Shown here: one piece after another, positions 36,059-48,553 of the stretch
Position numbering within the stretch: the stretch's first letter is position 1
Layout: every line of letters starts with the position of its first letter
Assembly (NCBI GenBank): GCA_016802295.1
Contig: JAESIW010000138.1
Span: 3,066,152-3,130,151 of the forward strand
Source of the DNA: Brachionus rotundiformis
Lineage: Eukaryota > Rotifera > Eurotatoria > Ploima > Brachionidae
DNA length: 64,000 bases
Direction: 5' to 3'
The notes under the pieces: generated by a model
Seen by the model: only the letters and a program-made list of their open reading frames with translations
Database searches by the model: none
What the model was told of the DNA's origin: nothing
Translations under genes and position numbers: made by a program

Positions 36059-37622
36059 TTATATCATACTGCCATTAACTATATTTTTTTCATTAATAGC
36101 TAATTCTGAATTTTGCTTCAGCATGCTTCGTACCGATTCACTTTTTGCTCTATCCAGTGCAGATTCTTGCCTCTTAAAGAAATAATTTAACCAAAGAAAT
36201 TTTCAAATGAAGACATTACGTTTCCTTTGAGGTTAATTTGGCATCCTTTTTCAATTAAAAGTTTCACGAAATCGATATTATCTCTGTCGACTGACCAGTG
36301 CAGTGCCGACCATCCTTGCTAATTTAAATTTTTCAAAATCTAATTCATAATTTGATTAACTTGTTATTTTGTTTACCAAGTCTGTAGTATTAATATCACA
36401 GTTTGACTCTAATAAAACATTTGCGACTCCGACATGATTGTGATAAGCAGCATACATCAGTGCATTGAAGTCTTGCTGTTTAATAATTAAAAAAGAATGA
36501 CCAAAAAATTATATTAAACCCTTGCTGGTCTATTAGTGGTCTAAATTTTTTTAAAATAAACCACAAGGGTCTAAATTATTCGAATATGTACATGAGTTGA
36601 ACTGGTTAAATTGACATCACTTCCGGCTTCTATCAGGCTCTTAGCAATTATGGATAATTCATCTTCTTTTGTCGATGGACTTCTGCAGCATTCATGCATT
36701 GCTGTGCGGCCGTCCTAAATTGGATTTTCAAACTTTAATGTTCTTTTTTTCAAATTTTATAAAAATAATTACGATATTTCTCATATTTGGATCAGCACCT
36801 GCTTTTAATAAAATTAAGACTATTTCTAAATTTGCCCAATAGCAAGCATTCATCAACGGGGTCCATTTATTTTTATCCATAACATTTATGTCACAACCTG
36901 CTTTGATTAGTTGACCAACAACATTTGCATGGCCTGAAATAGCAGCATGATGTAAAACTGTACACTCTCTCTGGTAAATTTTATTTTTTAAAGAAAATAT
37001 GAGTGATTATTATTATTTTTAATTAGTTTAATTAGTATAAAAACAAAATTAATAGAATATTAAAAACATTCGAGTTAATTTTTGGTCGATCTTTTTCTAA
37101 ATTCCGATTTCCAGACTAGATAAAAATACCTAACTTGCTATAATTATACTTGATTAAAAATTAATAAGTATTGAAAAATGTTGAAAACTTAGAAATAATG
37201 ATTTAATCAAAAATGACTAATATTAATGATAAAATGAAATATTATATTTAAATAACTATTAGTTAGATAATTATTTTAAGCTTACCTCGTCTCTAATTTT
37301 CACATCAGCTCCATGATCCAGCAGTATCTCAACTACTCTATAATGCCCATTGGCACAAGCTATTAATAGCGGGGTAGACTTGGTCTATTTAAATGATAAA
37401 AAATCAGTCCTTCTTCTAAAACATTTAACACTTGGTTACTTTAAAATTTTGCCAATTTATGTTAATTGTTTTAAGTGTTTTGTCCGCTTCGAGCATTTTT
37501 TCTATTAAATGCACTTTTCCAAGGCCACATAGTTGGTAAAATCTGTCATTTCTACTCAATGTTGGACCGTTCGAATTCGGCATAAACGAATTAGACAGTT
37601 CACTTCCCTCGACGTTTCCCAT
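36059..37622 (-). CDS. Ankyrin-repeat protein
   Basis: Seven exons: 37622-37440, 37384-37286, 36970-36773, 36714-36592, 36475-36377, 36318-36220 and 36172-36059, about 304 residues. Every exon is a multiple of three, so every intron is phase 0. The N-terminus begins MGN with a polar tail, followed by a cap-like repeat. Then come canonical repeats, for example TPLLIACANGHYRVVEILL, TVLHHAAISGHANVVGQLI, TPLMNACYWANLEIVLILL, NALMYAAYHNHVGVANVLL and SALHWSVDRDNIDFVKLLI. Single 33-residue repeats sit on 99-bp exons, and 36773-36970 carries two. A short C-terminal helix ends the protein. No partner domain is present, so it is probably a protein-protein adaptor. N-myristoylation is possible but lacks Ser/Thr at position 6. 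Confidence 0.94.
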
Positions 37623-40600
37623 TCGTTTTTAAATTCAAATAACAAAAATAAAGATCAACCCGCCAAACTATAAACTAATTTTTAAAACTAATCTATTTTT
37701 AATATCTATCTTAAATGAATAAAATAAAATAATTCCAAAATTTCAGATTTCATGCCGGGATTATGGCCTCTAAATCGAAAATTCTTACACCTATATTTAG
37801 GTTCTCAGTAGCATAGAGCATTATTATTAATTTCTAAGGATGATGAATAAAGTTATATAAATTAAAAAGTTTACATTAAATATAGAACAGATTCTTATGC
37901 ATATGTAAGAGTGTTTAAATATAATATTTTTGCTTTATAGTTTGCTTATTTAGATTGAGAATATTATTCCAAATTTAATTTCTAGTGTGAATGCTCATTA
38001 TTATTATCACTAATTATTATTTATACTATTTATTTAATAAATTTTATTTTGTAATATTTGTTTTATTATATAACAAATGCGGTAGTTTCGTTCATATTCA
38101 ATTTACTCATAGTTACTTTAGCTGTATAGATAGTTTTCAGTTTCTAGCAGTGAGTAGATTGGTATTTTCTCTTTATAATTTTGTTGGTGTTCATTTTGAG
38201 AGCAAAATTCATTTCTTTTTTATTTAGTTAAAAAAATTATAACTAAATATTCCACATACATTAATAATGAAGCATATTTTCTCGTTCGTTCCCGACAAAT
38301 ATTTGAAGGAAATGTTTGGTCTTAAACAATAAAAGAAAACAAATCTCTTTTGCATAGCTTTAAGACTATTACAGTGCAATTGATTTCTATCCTAACAATA
38401 CTATCAATCAAGTAATAAGAATTGAATAGAAACAAACTTCTTAGCATTTTTGGAACAGATTTCTTTTAACTTTAAATTAGATTTGATTACATAATAATTA
38501 AATTTTTTATTCTTGACAAATTCTCTCTTGATCTAAAAATTTCTTCAAAAAAATAGTTCTTTTGCTTAATTAACTTTAAAAGGTTCAATTGATTATTAAT
38601 AGATCCCAAATTATCTTTGTTGTTTTGATATTTTGAATAATTGAGAAAGTCTCTTTTTGTAAAATAATTTTCAATTGAAACTAATTTAGTAAACCTGCTT
38701 AAGTCTATTATTCTTAAATACAAAATTCTCAATAAATATTGATTTATTTTTGATTATTATTTAGAAAAAAATATAATTCCCTTATTATTGATAAATCATG
38801 ACGCTTACAATTTTTTTGATTTATTTTTTATCAAGCACAAAGATAAAAAATCATTATTCTAGACAATTTAAATTAAAAAAAAACAAAAAACTCTGAGCTA
38901 ATCCTCGCAATTTCTCTACAACCAAATTTCATAGCTTATTTCATTCATCTAATTAGGCAAATATATTTTAAAAGCTTTAGAAAATTAAGTAAATTTATAC
39001 ACTCTAATTCTCTTTACAAGGTGGCCAAATCATAAATCTTTACTTTTAGAATAAGTAATAATTTATTTTTTTACTAATAAAACAAGTCTGATTCATTTTC
39101 AAAGCCATAACTTTTTTTTTTGTTAAAAATTCTAATAGTGGTCGCGGAATGTGGGGCTGTTTGGATGAAATTTGAATTTACTTAATTGTAATTTTATCTC
39201 TAATTGTAATTTAAATTATTTTCAGGAACTTAAACAAATATGTTCTACTTTTAGCTCTTCGCTTAATAAGATAATTTATTCTAATATTAAACTCATTTAA
39301 ATGCAGCTTTGTTCTAAAAGAATTTCAATCCTAAACCCGGAAATTTGACTAAATGAGTCCATCATAATATGTTTTACTCTAGTAATTAATGACAAAAAAA
39401 ATATAGCATTTATAATTTTTAACATACACTAGAGACCAAATTCATTGAGTAATATCCAAAAATTAGCTTCTGAATGAATAATAAAATGCTCTAACTATGA
39501 GATTTTATCAAATTTTTCTATGTTTGTTAGAGACTAATTGAAAACATCACATAATTAAAGCTATTGCGCCCAAGATTTTTTAGTTTTTCCTTGTAAATTT
39601 ATAAATGAAAAAAAAATCAAAATATAATTTCCGTTTTCCGAAATAAAATAGTTTTAAATTGGGTTTATTTAACAAAATTTATCAACACTTGGTTTTAGTT
39701 TTGTTGCATTTCTTGAAATACTAGAACTTTAAAAATATAAAAAAAATATAAAACATTGCCTAATACTATTTAGAATCAAAGTTTCAACAACATTTTTGGT
39801 GAATATTATTCAGATGTAAGCTTGTCTGATAAAAAACTCAAGTAAATTTTTACAACAAATAATCTTGGATAAACCAGTTTTATAGTTAATAGTAAAAAAA
39901 AATTAAAAATTGGCATTAAACTAATCTTTAGTACTTCCGTTTAATTTAAAATTAAAAAGGTTAAATAATTTAGCCTAACACTTACAATAACGTAGAATAA
40001 ATTTAAATCTTTAACAATCTTAAAATTTGTTTGCCACATTATTTTCCATAAAATTTTTAAAATATCTCTTATAGTTAAAGGTTTTTGTTTGCCTAAAAAA
40101 TAGTTTGAGACTTTAATATTTCATTTTTTTTGGAAAATCTTAACCTAAAATTCAAAAAAAATATTTAGATAGTGATATGATGGTATGCTCATATTTTTCT
40201 TTGATTTTCACTTGATTACTTATTTTATGCACCTGTCTTAGTTTTTTTTTTGTTTAAAACTTAATCGAGAATATATTAAATTAACAAAAAATAGATCGTT
40301 AATATCTGGATAAAACAAAGTTTGTATATTTGATTTTTATATTCAAAAATTTTTATGATAAAATAAAATTTATTTCAATTATTTCAATTTTTAATGTAAA
40401 AGTATGATTTTTCAAATAAAATGCTAGATATTATGTTTTATTAGATTTTTGATAATTTAACTTAAAACAATAAAAATTTGAAATTATAAATTTTTAAAAC
40501 CGTGGTAGAACTTTTTTAACATTTAAGACAAATTTTACGAAATATAATTTTGATATCGTTAGTCCTAAAATGTATCGTGTATAGGAAAATATGGCTTATA

Positions 40601-41513
40601 AAAGCATAATTGAGTTTTAAATATTGTTCATTTAACTTTTTTTTTACATATTTAACTCAAGTCCTATTCAACTTCCTTTTTATTTCGGCCTATTAAATAA
40701 AAAGTATATACGATAGGACATATTAGATCAAATTTGGTATCATATAGCCGAAATTATAATTTGGTTAAACTGAAATTTGAGACAAGTTTTTGTTAAAAGT
40801 CTAGCCATGATGAAAATTCCACAGACCTGTTCTGACACTTTAATGAACAGATAACTTCTAAACTGAGTTAGACAATTAAATCTGAAAATCTTGCCAAATA
40901 GGAAACTAATCATAATTGAATTGAAATTGTTTAAGATTATTTTTAAGGGTTGAAATGCGGGTAAAATTCTAAGTATTATAAATATACCTTTTCTTAAAAA
41001 ACAATACTCACAATTTTTAGTATTGTTTTTTATCTCTATTTTAATAAAAAAATATTTTTATATTCATTTTAGCATTTTTTCTCAATCCATTCCGTACAAA
41101 TGTGTTGAATTTTTTAATCCCTTCTTCAAAAAAAGCAAAAAAATAAATGTAAAAATAAAAATACAGCTAAAATTTTTTAATACTTAACTCAATAACTAAT
41201 TAAATAATTACTTCTAAAACATAATTAAAAATTATAAATATTTCTTTATTTTTCATGTTCTCTACGGATCATGTCCTAGACACTTAATGCTCAAATATTA
41301 CGAAACTTTAAAAAAAATACATATTAAATGAATAAAAAGATAAGAAAATTTTTATTTATTGGTATAAGTTTTCAAAATACTGAAAAACTTATGAAAAAGC
41401 TTTTAAATTATAGCTAAGAATTGTAAATTGATAAAATAGAAATACTTTATTTCAAATCAATCAAAAACAACATCTATTAAAAGAATATTATAGACATTAT
41501 GCTGAAAAAATAA
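37623..41513. other. AT-rich intergenic sequence
   Basis: About 3.9 kb with no supported gene. Frames at 37991-38227 (plus) and 38487-38732 (minus) have the amino-acid composition of random A/T DNA and no homology I can recognise. Confidence 0.5.
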
Positions 41514-41586
41514 GCCCGGCTAGCTCAGTCGGTAGAGCATGGGACTCTTAATCCCAGGGTCGTGGGTTCGAGCCCCACGTTGGGCG
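41514..41586 (+). tRNA. trnK: tRNA-Lys (anticodon CTT), third identical copy
   Basis: Identical over all 73 bases to the pair at 3634 and 3847, including the A and B boxes and the CTT anticodon. The 5' flank (AAAAATAA then GCCCGG) and 3' flank (ATTTTTTAAT) are A/T-rich, with a Pol III T-run. It lies about 340 bp upstream of the amino-acid transporter gene, on the same strand. Confidence 0.97.
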
Positions 41587-41924
41587 ATTTTTTAATCAAA
41601 ATACACTATTTAAAATAAAATTTAATTATTAAAGAAATAATTAAAATTTTTATCATTTTTAGTATCATTAATAAAAATGGTTGTGAGTTATCTTAGCTTA
41701 ACAATTCTTTTACAGATTTAGTTTTAAAGACTTTAATTAAAAATGTTCATAACTGGATTTGATCCTTACCGTTAGCATTAAACATTTAATAAAATTTGAT
41801 AACTAAAAGGTTAATAAATTAAAATTTAACACTTTTTGACTTTGATATTTTTATTGCATTCAGTTGATTTAAATAGAAATTATCTGATCGGAATTCGGCT
41901 CCAAAGTATTTACTTTTATCAAAA
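41587..41924. other. Spacer between tRNA and transporter gene
   Basis: A/T-rich sequence that presumably holds the transporter promoter. No recognisable motif. Confidence 0.4.
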
Positions 41925-44734
41925 ATGAAAATTTCATATAACTTTTTGTATCGTAAAAAAAAATATCAAAACGACCTAATTGAGAAAACTTTGTTGTCAA
42001 GAGTTCTAGGCCTGTTTGACATAACAGCATTGGGTTCATTAATTTAAAGCTAAAAAATATATTAATAATTGCATTAAAGGTATATCGGCAACCCTTGGTT
42101 CGGGAATATATGTTTTAAGTGGAGTTGTAATAACCAAATACTCGGGTCCAGCTGTACTATTATCATTTATAATAGCTGCCATAGCTACACTTTTGTCTGG
42201 TAAGGACTCAAATATATTTTCTTAATATGTTATTCACTTTTTATAGGTCTATGTTATGCTGAATTAGGCGCCAAAGTTCCACGAAGTGGTTCAGCTTACA
42301 TTTACATTTATGTTACAATTGGAGAGTTTCTGGGCTTTATAATGGGCTGGGATTTGATTCTTGAATACGTCATAGGTATATTTGGCTAATTCTAATTAAT
42401 CATTTAATAATAAGAACAGGTGTTTCTGCAACTACAAACGCTCTTAGTCAGTATATAAATTCCTTAACTGGAAACAAAATTAAACTGGCTTTGATGGAAT
42501 CAATGCCTATAAATGTAACTAGTCTTGCGCCTTATCCAGATTTTTTAGCTTTTGCCTTAAGCATTGTAATTTTATGTAAGTTTCATTATTTAAAATAGTA
42601 ACAATGATAATGAATAATAATTATAAAAAAAGTTTTATTGTTAATTGGAGTCAAGGAATCTACGTTTTTGAATAAACTTTTTACTGTTCTAAATATTGTA
42701 ATTATTTTGCTGATCACAATATGTGGTGCCACTAAAGCTGATTTTAACAATTGGAAAATTAATCCATCAGTAAGATTATTTTGATTGTAAATTAGATATT
42801 TTTAGATCTATTATTAAAAGCTTGGTACAAATGTATCAATTGAATCTTATTCATGTTCAAAAGAGTCTGTCCGCTGTGGAAAAGGTTTTTAATTGAATTA
42901 ATTTTAGAAAAAAATATTAACGAAAATATTTTAATTTTTAAGGTGGTTATATTCCATTTGGCATTAGTGGAGTTATAAGCGGAGCAGCAAAATGTTTTTT
43001 TGCTTATATAGGTTCGCTAATTTTAAGCCAGTTTTAATCATTATACTAGTTTTTCTATTTAGGGTTTGATACAATAGCATCGGCTGGTAATTGGAATTTT
43101 TAATTAATGTTTTTTTAATAGTCAGTTTTTTGAATTAAATAATTTAAATCATGATACCATTTTAAGGAGAAGAGGTGAAAAGACCCAAACGAAATATTCC
43201 ACTTAGCATAATCATAACATTAATTATTGTTACTATTCTTTATTGCTCTTTATCATCAGTAATAACTTTAATGATTCCATACCATTTGCTAAATCCTGAA
43301 ATTCCGCTACCAGAAGCTTTTGAATACGCTGATTTACAATGGGCTAAATATATTGTTTCAATTGGAGCTATGGTCAGCCTTTGCACATGGTCAGAAAACA
43401 AATATTTTGATTCATTAGTCTAATATTTTTAAAATAATTTGAATTTATTAAAGTTTATATGGATCAATGTTTCCTTTGCCTAGAATAATTTATGGCAAGT
43501 GAAAAAAAATTAAATAAAATAAATTTAATATTTGAAAATGTAGCCATGTCAATAGATGGTTTATTGTTTGAGTGCTTCTCAAAACTTTTGCCAAAATTCA
43601 ATACTCCTTATGTGGCGTGCATAGTCAGTGGTATATTGTCTGGTTAGTAATTACAAACTATAAAAAAAAATAGAATTTTTTTTCATTTAATTAATTATTA
43701 ATTAATTAAAAGGTATTCTAGCAACATTTCTTGATCTGAATGAACTTGTTGATATGATGTCAATTGGAACACTACTTGCTTATAGTCTAGTAGCTGTCTG
43801 TGTCACTATATTAAGGTTTCTTTTATAAAATAAAAAAATTTAAAGCAATTTAAAACTTTTCATAAGATACACCCCGACCAACAACGGCTTACAGAACTTA
43901 TCTAATCCAATTTTGATACCTTTTACCAAAGAGAATATTTTTTCTCTTCTTTTTAACCCTAAAACTCAATGCTGTAAATTGACATCAAAAGTAGTTAACA
44001 TTTTTTGTCTCTTGAAAGGTAAATTAATAGACCTTAAACATTAAATAAGAAACATTGATTTAATTTAATTTTTATTTTAAAAGTAATTTCAATAATTGCC
44101 ATATGTGTTATAGTTTCATCTACCGATAATTTCAAAACTTATATTATCATTGTTTTAATAGCACTTGTTTTGATAGTTCTACTTTCCATATTAGTGATAT
44201 GGAGACAACCACAAAACAAAGAAATAACAACTTTTAAAGTATTTATTTAAAAATAAGACAATTGTTGAGCAATTTTTTTAAGGCACCATTAGTTCCCCTA
44301 TTACCAGCAATCAGTCTTTTTTTTAACATCTATTTAACAACTAGTTTAACTGCAGCGAGTTGGATCAGATTTTTTGTATGGTTTTTGATAGGTATTAAAA
44401 TATTTGCTTTTAAATTAAAATGGCATTAAATTAGCGCATTAATTTTATTAATATTTGAAAATTTAAAGATTAAATATTTAACAAGGTGGTTTTGTTAGTT
44501 AAAAAAAATGTTAATCTAGCTTAGTTTGTTAAAATTAAATTGACAAAATAACTATTTTAATTAAACCTTAATTTAAACTTTACATTTATAGGTTTTGTCA
44601 TTTACTTTGTATATGGAATCCACAAGAGTAAAGAAAATTTAATTCAAAGAAGCTTGATTTGTCCCTGTGTGATAAAGTATAAGAACGAAATTGAATTTAA
44701 TGAACAGTATTCAACAGATTTAGAATTTTTTTAG
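41925..44734 (+). CDS. Cationic amino-acid transporter (SLC7 CAT family)
   Basis: Sixteen exons: 41925-42033, 42080-42199, 42247-42375, 42420-42575, 42633-42769, 42821-42884, 42943-43011, 43063-43086, 43167-43389, 43454-43494, 43544-43642, 43713-43815, 43867-44018, 44084-44238, 44283-44391, 44592-44734. They join in frame to about 610 residues, normal for CATs. Signatures include LGSGIYVLSGVV in TM1, GLCYAELGAKVPRSGSAYIY in TM2, GWDLILEYVIG, GFDTIASAGEEVKRPKRNIP, a GSMFPLPRIIYAM block and VPLVPLLPAISLFFNIYL near the C-terminus. CATs are plasma-membrane uniporters of Arg, Lys and ornithine with 12-14 helices. Exon 8 is a 24-bp micro-exon. The intron at 43495-43543 uses a GC donor (GCAAGT). The extracellular loop after TM5 contains Cys residues and an NVS glycosylation site. 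Confidence 0.95.
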
Positions 44735-46377
44735 ATTAATTACTATAAATTTCCAACTTTCGAATAAATTTTTATCTTTTTTTTTGTCAAATAAAAACAA
44801 TTAATAATAATTTTGTAAATCTTATCTAAAATTTACTAATCATACATACTTAAGAATTAAAATGTAAGCTATAGGTTTAAATTTAAAATATTTAATTTTA
44901 TTCAAACATATCTTTTTCGAAATTTATTTCACCATGGGTACCCCAGTCATACACAAATTTAAACTCTTATTATCATTTAAACCTCGATAAGTTTTAACTT
45001 ACAATAAATAGTTGTATAAATAATTTCTATCAAGAGAGGATTCAGTTTTAATTTACTAGGAATCAAGAGACTAAGTATCATTAATTTTGATAAATATTAA
45101 TATTTTGTTTTATGTCTAAAATTACTAGTTTCTTTATTTTAGTAACTCAAAGACACGAAATTATACTAAGAATAGCTTTTAATTCGAATCAACTGCCAAC
45201 TACCAATTTATCTTTTTTCTAGCAAAAATTGTCAATCTTTTTAGTTTTGCATCATATCTATCATGAGAGTTATTGGTTTAAACTATTCCTATCACACAAA
45301 CCCTCATCGTTTTTTATCTTTTAAAACAGTCAAAATCAAATTAAGAAAAATACACTCTGTTATGTCTCAAGATACCATAGACTTTGTTCCATACATGCAA
45401 CCATAATTTAGCTATATATTAAAATAATTATAATTATAAGCTTCTTATAATGATTATATGGACTATTTGAAATGATACTCACACAAACAATCTGTTCTCG
45501 TTTTGTTCTTAATCGCTCATAAAGGCTATGTGGTAGATTTAGCCTAAGTCCGCCTAATTTTATCTATTTAAGGTGCTTAAGTTGCATGATTTTAGAGAAC
45601 ACACTTAAAAGCCTAGTGTTAAAATCTAGACATAAATAGCTTTTCTATTGATCGAAATAAACAAATTCAATTAATAATTTCATCTAAATAGATAGCTACT
45701 TATTTTCATTTTTTGCATGATTTTCTCCGACTCAGTGAAATAATTAAAAAAAGAGCTTCATAAATTTTTCTAATGTTAGATCTACATTAGTTTTATATAC
45801 ATGGTTTAAATTCAAATAATAGAAAAATAATGTTTTTAATCATTTAAAACTTAAAGGTTTTGTTTTTATTGTTGAATTTTTTATTTGAAGTAAAAGCAAG
45901 TGCAGCTTTTGGAATATTGGTTTCAAATTTTGGACTATTTTTCTCATTTTTTCCAAGCCAATAATTACTTGGCTATTTGATATCCAAATATTATGTACAA
46001 AATTGAGCCCTACAAGTAAAATAACATCTTAATGCCGATTTAGATGGATTAATATATGCTGAGTTTGTTTATAAAAAGTTTACTAGGACTCATAATCTAC
46101 TTCACAAGTTTTAGGTCAAATAATTTATTTTTAAATTTTAATTTAAACCAGTTAATCGTTTTCAAAAGGCTTAAGAGAGCTCAATTTTTATTTAAATAAA
46201 TGAATATTTTCTTCGCTTTTATTTTACAAAAAAATGAATATTTTACAATTCAAAATTTTTTTTTCTTTTGTCTTCAGGATCATAAAAAAAACATGCAAAT
46301 TTTTATTTTTTATTTTATACACAATTAAATATAAACTTTATCTTTGTTCGGAATTTTAGATAGAATTAGAATTAACA
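44735..46377. other. AT-rich intergenic sequence
   Basis: No supported gene. A GAATTTTAG acceptor-like site ends about 19 bases before the calcium-sensor ATG, so the leader may be spliced. Confidence 0.5.
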
Positions 46378-47201
46378 ATGGGTAATAAAAAGAGCGTCCC
46401 TAGAAACTATTTGAGTGAAAAAGATCTCATGTTTTTGGAAGAGAACACCAAATTCAACAGAGAAAGGATCATTCAATGGCACAGTGCGTTCTTAATAGAT
46501 TGTCCAAATGGTAAACATACTTCCATATTTTCATAAATCACATAATTTCTTAAGACAAATTAGCCTCTATTTATTTACCAGTTGTTGTAGTAAATAAAAA
46601 GCTAATTAAAATTTTTATAAGAAATTCCCCAATCGGGTCACTAAAATTCGGCCTCAATATTTTTAGCTTAATTCTAATTAAAATAAACTTAATATCAAAG
46701 GTAAACTAGACAAAAAACAATTTGTAAAGCTCTATCAACAACTAGAACCGTCTGAGGGCAAAGCTGATAAATATGCTGAATATGTTTTCAAAGGTAAAGT
46801 TTATTGAACAATTTGGAATATTTTAATCTTGGGAATAAATTTTATTAGCATTCGACTCAGATCATTCAGGATACATAGATTTCACCGAATTTTTACTAGC
46901 TTTCAATATTCGTTCGAAAGGAAATCTAGATGATAGATTGAGTTGGACATTTAATTTATATGACTTGGACAATAATGGACAAATTGATAAGAAAGAGCTT
47001 AAAAAAATGTTCCAAGTTCTATTCACCATGCTTAATGTAAACAAAAAAGATGAAAAGTACAATGTGGAAAAGCGAGTTGAAGAAATTTTAAAAAAATATG
47101 ATGTAAGTGGGGACAAAAAGTTAAGCCACGATGAATTTGTACAAGGAATTAAAAATGACGACCCTCTTCAAAAATTACTTTTAGATCACCAACTAGATTA
47201 G
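46378..47201 (+). CDS. Neuronal calcium sensor family EF-hand protein
   Basis: Three exons: 46378-46510, 46701-46793 and 46849-47201, encoding 192 residues, the typical length of frequenin/hippocalcin/neurocalcin proteins. MGNKKS at the N-terminus fits N-myristoylation (Gly2, Ser6). EF1 is inactive, with the family's CPNG at 42-45. EF2 (78-89, DSDHSGYIDFTE) and EF3 (114-125, DLDNNGQIDKKE) are canonical. EF4 (160-171, DVSGDKKLSHDE) has acceptable ligands but lacks the usual Gly at position 6. The TSKGNLD-like signature of the family appears as RSKGNLDDRLSWTFNLYD. These proteins bind membranes on calcium rise and regulate receptors, kinases or channels. It is convergent with the arrestin-like gene, 96 bp away. 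The exact subfamily is not clear. Confidence 0.95.
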
Positions 47202-47297
47202 ATAAGAATTAAAAATCATTTAGACAATTTAAGTCAGATTTTTTTTCATTTATAATAAATCATGATAATCAAATAAAATTATTAATTTTTTTTTTTG

Positions 47298-48553
47298 TCA
47301 ATTTTCTTTTAAAAATGGATAAAAGGGCTTAAATTTTTCATTTTCAATCTCAATATAATCAAAATTAGACTCATCTAATAAAATTTTATCCGGATATGGC
47401 CCAAATTTGCATTCTTCAAAATCAATAATTCCATTATCTGGCTGGTTTTCTTTTTCCAATTTCAATGGAACTGTACCAATAATAATTGGTATTACGATTT
47501 CCTTCGTAAGGTGAGGACCACATGTACAAAAATCGAACATAAATAGATAACTTATATCAATTATTTTTGAACAACTATTCGATGTTGGACATGTTGAAGG
47601 AATTATCAGGACTGAATTGTTCCAATTGACCACACTTTTTCCTAAAACTCTTGAAGGAAATCGAAAGTTTTCAACGGTTCTGTAGGAAATTTTTGTTTTA
47701 AAGTTGGCACGGAACCTTATCTTCTGGATCAGAGAAACATTCATGTAATTAATTACATTATTTGTTCGGTTATTAATTGTTATATCAAAAACTATGCCCT
47801 CTCCTGGAACATAACCGCCTTTAAAATAAGCAAATATAAAATGCATAATTTTTAATTAAAATTTAATTTGCCTTTTATAATACTAAAATTGATAATTATG
47901 GGACTAGATCGGAAGGGCCAACAACACAAATATTTTTCATCACTAACACCCAGTCCTAACCCGAGACTAGGGTTCTCATTTAAATCCATTTCTGATATAA
48001 CACTAAATGATTTTTTTGTATTTTTGCTAAAACCCCTTAAAACAATTACAAGAGACTTATTAAAAATTGAATTATTTAATTAGTTTGGTCAAGCATATAC
48101 CACGGAATCTGTATCTTGGCATTTAGATTATATCTAATTTGCCCTAATTCATGCTCAAAACTAGTTGGAATATTGTTTGGAAGCTGAATGAAAAATTCAA
48201 AGCAATAGTCAAAAGGATTAAGAAATTGGTCATCGTTTTCTTTATTAAACAAGACGATTTCTTCATTCAAATAAATTTCGGTTGATTCATGTGCTATTAC
48301 TTGTTGATTATCGCTACCTTCTCCTGTTTCAAGCCTTGTCAATTTTAAGATAAGACGACGAAATATGAGATTTATTTGGATAAGCTAAAAAATACCAATG
48401 GGCTATGGCTCCTCCATGAGCGCGTAGTTTAACACTATTAATTATTGTTCTTTGGCTAACTTTAAATTTTACTGAACCCTGAATTGCATCTCCTGGCTTA
48501 TAAATGGGATGTTGTTTTAAAAATGTTATTTTTAAATTTTCAATGCAACCCAT
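47298..48553 (-). CDS. Arrestin-domain-containing (ARRDC-like) protein
   Basis: Four exons: 48553-48396, 48334-48101, 48035-47872 and 47818-47298, about 358 residues in frame. The arrestin N-domain shows QHPIYKPGDAIQGSVKF, then VKLRAHGGAIAHW and ESTEIYLNEE, and ends YNLNAKIQIPW. The C-domain contains SFSVISEMDLN, a LCCWPF cysteine cluster, GGYVPGEGIVFDI and a closing VIPIIIGTVPL strand. ARRDC proteins are adaptors in receptor ubiquitination and trafficking. Most bind Nedd4-type ligases through PPxY motifs, but no PPxY is present here and the tail is short and acidic/aromatic. The third intron (47819-47871) is best read as GC-AG (AAAG|GCAAAT). A GTATTA donor 11 bases further 5' also keeps frame but deletes conserved residues before GGYVPGE. 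Confidence 0.92.

Noticed and set aside
38487..38732. 81-residue minus-strand protein
   Set aside because: Random-like Ile/Asn/Lys/Leu composition in A/T DNA, no homology or splice context.
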